NCBI GenBank assembly: GCA_043381765.1
Contig: JBHJMP010000301.1
Location: forward strand, 1 to 55,882
Direction of reading: 5' to 3'
Length of the DNA stretch: 55,882 bases
DNA from: Collodictyon triciliatum
Taxonomy: Eukaryota > CRuMs
Positions 52,578 through 55,882 of the stretch are shown here, piece by piece. The notes beneath the pieces are model-generated. The model was not told the origin of the DNA, made no database searches, and saw only the letters and a list, made by a program, of their open reading frames with translations. The position numbers and the translations under genes are program-made. Every line of letters begins with the position of its first letter. Within the stretch, counting starts at the first letter, position 1.

Positions 52578-55500
52578 AGACTCACCATGGATAGTCTGCT
52601 TCAGAGCATCGTCTGGTGATAGGAATTCCCGTGAATGTCTTTACCCAACCAGGGTCGATTCTAATTTGGTGTGGGTCCAATTCCTGTGTCATTGTGTCGA
52701 GAAGCGTAAGGGTGTGCTCGGCGATGTGTGATAGTGTGGATAGAGGGTCGAACAGAGAGGTTCCGTTGATCAATGAGTGGGATAGACCTTCAAAGTTTTG
52801 GAACCTTATGACCTATGTTAAGGTGGAAGTTTATATATTTGTTCAAAGAGTGTGTTCGTGATAAGCGATGGATGACTAAAAATTTTATTAGTATTTTGTA
52901 TAACAAGTCGTGCACTAGTTCTCCGGATTCAAAATTTCTCAAGTGAACCGATTGAACAGACGTCTCGGAAGAGTGTGGCTTATTTAACAAAGCAAAACGC
53001 AAGCGCAATGATGACCTGGGATCATGTTTTAAATCCAAATGTAATGTGATCAACGAATTATTTTTTTTTTTTTTGGAAAAATGATAATAAAGTACATGAT
53101 GTCACTCTGGACAATTGCTATTTGTAGCGGACTCGCAATCACTTCGGAAAGAACTGTGAAGTCATTCTTCTTTGATTGAATGAGCAAAATCCCAAGTCTA
53201 ACATGTATGCAGCTTTTGTCATCTAAGGGCTCATCAAGTCCTAAATGTTACCACAATTTACAAGGAATCGTATAAAATATGCCAAAAATAATCAGACACT
53301 GACAAGCGAGTGAATAAAATAGACCGCAAAATGGTCAAGAAAGCAATATACCCATATGGTCATCCTGCATGAGCCTCCGATGAAGCATGACTTCCATTTG
53401 CCCCTCCTTTATGCTGGCCATCCCGTGACTTTGTTGAGTGAACACTGATAATGTGTGCTGAGAATCATTGATGAACGCGTATGTGTTCAAAGGCTTATAG
53501 TTTGACGCAGTTTTAAAATCAGGCCAGCTAGTTGCGTCAAAATCATTCTTTACTTGTTCGAAACCATTATGGTTGTAAAATCTTCCCTCGTTCTGTATTT
53601 GAAATGATTTTCAGAATTTTTTTTTTTTTAAAAAAAAGTCACCAGTGCCCAATGAAAAATTCAAATGCAGCGCGCAGCGATAACCAGCAAAAGGGTTAGG
53701 GAAAAAAAATATTGAGCAATAAAGACGCACCTTTATATCTGTTTCTAGGTTGATGATAATTTCAGTATTTGGTGCGATTGGCTGCGTATTTTCGAATCCA
53801 TAATGGATCATTTTTCCAAGGTCGTTCTGCATTATCGGGCGGATTTATTCAGACAGTTAATTTCTTACCTTCCAAATATGTAATTCAGATACAAATCAAA
53901 GCGCGAGCGTTCACAAATAGGCTCTATTAAGTTCAGCGGGAGGAAAGAAGGAATATAACAGGGAAAATAAACCTTAAGATTTCGATACAACCGAAAATAT
54001 TGTGTAATATTTCCATTGAAGATTTGGAAAACTTCTTCGACAAGCTCTGTTTTCAAAACTCGAATTTCCTTGGGACAGCCATCTTCCAGTAATTCGGCAT
54101 TTCCTTCTGGCATGAATAGATAAGCCCCGCTCTTGGTAGAATGATACTGTAAAAGTTTGATGCCCAAAGTTGTTGAAGAGTGATTTATATCTACAACCTA
54201 ACAGAAAAAAAGTGACCATATGGTGGACATATCGAAGGTTCTCGCTTTGTGTAGAGAAAAAACTATTCAAACGAAAATCGAAGCTAATAATGCAGCGAAT
54301 AAGGAAACGTAAAAATTTAACATACATTGGTTGGTCGTCCATGTTCTCCCGAAAAAAACAAAGAGATATGATCATTTGATATTGAAAATGAGCTGTTTTT
54401 GAATCCGCAAGGAACAACATCATATGCCGATGTCTTTTGCTCAGTTTTTTGATCATCAATTTTGGCATTCTTGTTCAAGATCATTAGGTATGTTTCATAA
54501 CCAAATGAAGGTACATTTACATTGAACGAAACTATAAAAGACTGACCACCAGGATGAGGACCTGTAGCATCAAAATGTACTGCAATTATTATTATTATTA
54601 TTTTTTTTTTTTACTAATAAACGCCTTTTTGGTAAAAAAATAGAAATATAATTTAAGAAAAGTGCGGTGTGGAGAGTCTCTTACTTTTCGAAATATTCGA
54701 TAGATCTGAAAATATTTGGGCTTCTGTATGTACATTTTTTGAATCTATTATATCAACACTATAGCTGCATAATCCTTCACATAAATCAAGAACATTAACT
54801 CGAATATCTACATACTGAAGCCTAAAATCATGGAATAATTAGTGTCAGTTTCAGACGTCTATTCGGATACAGATTACAGATGAAAGAGAGTATAAAAAAA
54901 AAGCACAGATCGAAATAGTTACGGGGAGATAGACAATATGGGAATGTATTAGAATTTCTAGTTTATACTCTAAAATTAGAAACATAAACATAAACCAACC
55001 TCTCCCGATATTTATGGTTGAAAACTGTCAAATATACCGTCGAGTTCAAATATACTTCAAATATGGTAGAGTTAGGGCCTTTCTTTAGATCGTTATATAT
55101 TTGAACATGAAACGTCGGATTGTCCTATGCGATTCCTAATTTTAGGAGCATGAATTAAATTGCAATAATGTAGTTGTATGCCTACCTTAATATGACTAGC
55201 CAGAACATATTTTAGCAAGGCAGAAAAAGCAATCTCCATTTTGAAGAAAGAATCAAGTAGTTTCTCAGAGTAATCGTTTACAACTCTTTCCTTTGAGGTA
55301 CCTTGATATTTTCAGCCTCAATTTAATTAATGTATTCCACAGGAAATGTTTAGCGGTGGACGAAGTCCATAATTACTAATTAGTAGTATATGCGTCTCCG
55401 TATCCCTAACCAGTTATTGCATCATGGTGATTGAGCAGAGCAGAGGTATTTCTAGCACCACAAATAACTGGCCATATGTCCTTCGGGAAAGGCTTGGCGC

Positions 55501-55882
55501 TGTGTATGACGAAAATGTTATTCAAATTAAGACTAAAAAAAGGTGTGTATGTGTAGCGGGGGAGGGTCTATGTCTGAATTAACCTGGGCTGCTCATCATA
55601 CCTAATTTCAGACAACTGTCGAGCGATGATGGCTATAGCTTCCAAACTTTGTAGCATATTGTCATGCAGTCGAACTTTTTGCTTGAGGGCCGGCCTCGAC
55701 GTATAATGCCCGCCCCAGAATCCACCCCAAGGGAAATCTTCGAACGGAAAATAATCCTATATGACAAACATGTAGCATCAAAAGTGTCAACATCAAGAGG
55801 AGAGGTGAATGGAAAAAATAAGTTGGATTTATGACACAAAGACAAGCAAACAAAAAAAAACAAAAAAAACAAAAACAAAAAA
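52578..55882 (-). CDS. Alpha-mannosidase, glycoside hydrolase family 38 (Golgi mannosidase II type), 5' end beyond window
   Basis: The gene reads right to left and enters from the right edge. Segments in order: DYFPFEDFPWGGFWGGHYTS with RPALKQKVRLHDNMLQSLEA (55616-55757); ARNTSALLNHHDAITG (about 55430-55500), the GH38 HHDAITG hallmark; ERVVNDYSEKLLDSFFKMEI (about 55197-55310); DNPTFHVQIYNDL (about 55015-55125); exons at about 54700-54825 and 54330-54580; STKSGAYLFMPEGNAELLED with RVLKTELVEEVF (about 53975-54190); MIHYGFENTQPIAPNTEIII (about 53725-53830); KEGQMEVMLHRRLMQDDHMG (about 53350-53600); DLKHDPRSSLRLRFALLNK; and PLSTLSHIAEHTLTLLDTM. GH38 enzymes trim mannose during N-glycan processing in the Golgi or degrade it in lysosomes. 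The catalytic Asp domain lies outside the window. The last recognised exon ends at W|GTGAGT, so the true stop may lie further left. Confidence 0.9.

Overview
This is nuclear DNA of a eukaryote, most likely a flagellated single-celled one. The genes are broken by many short GT...AG introns (about 50-800 bp). All three standard stop codons close genes (TAA in the cyclase-like gene, TAG in HP1 and PP2A-A, TGA in the rhomboid and RIB43A genes), so the standard code applies. The gene content is eukaryotic: HP1, PP2A scaffold, EAPP, GH38 Golgi-type mannosidase. RIB43A, a protein of flagellar doublet microtubules, implies a flagellum. I cannot assign the lineage from the sequence. Microsatellites are dense and three runs of N sit inside them.

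Layout, left to right: a TTTAG array; a multi-membrane protein with a degenerate class III cyclase domain (-); HP1 (+); a coiled-coil protein (-); PP2A scaffold subunit A (+, 13 exons, 574 aa); a leucine-rich-repeat protein (-, 355 aa); a small disordered protein (-); an ankyrin protein (-, 620 aa); an ankyrin-rhomboid fusion (+, with one apparent frameshift); a C2-domain protein (-); a 207-aa TPR-like protein (-); a bacterial-type PARG with an unknown N-terminal region (-, 946 aa); RIB43A (-, 383 aa); an Apd1/Aim32-type [2Fe-2S] protein (+, 248 aa); a WDR89-like WD40 protein (-); a secreted GH36 alpha-galactosidase (+, more than 20 exons); an EAPP homologue (-); and the 3' part of a GH38 alpha-mannosidase (-) that runs off the right edge. 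Exon joins were checked by reading phase for most genes, and the joins close in frame. That is the main support for the models.

The organisation is patterned. Several neighbours are divergent pairs sharing a short spacer (cyclase-like/HP1, coiled-coil/PP2A-A, RIB43A/Apd1, WDR89/GH36). Others converge, with 3' ends 0.3-1.8 kb apart. First exons and their upstream sequence form GC-rich islands, while later exons and introns are AT-rich. The genes do not form one pathway. Recurrent themes are glycan and ADP-ribose hydrolysis (GH36, GH38, PARG), signalling and membrane proteins (cyclase-like, rhomboid, C2, PP2A-A) and the flagellum (RIB43A, perhaps the TPR-like protein).

The observations most worth following are the phase-consistent ankyrin-rhomboid fusion, the membrane cyclase-homology protein lacking both metal-binding aspartates, the PARG with two unassigned N-terminal modules, the GC-island first exons, and the GH36 gene whose catalytic-nucleophile exon is absent from the assembled sequence beside a gap.
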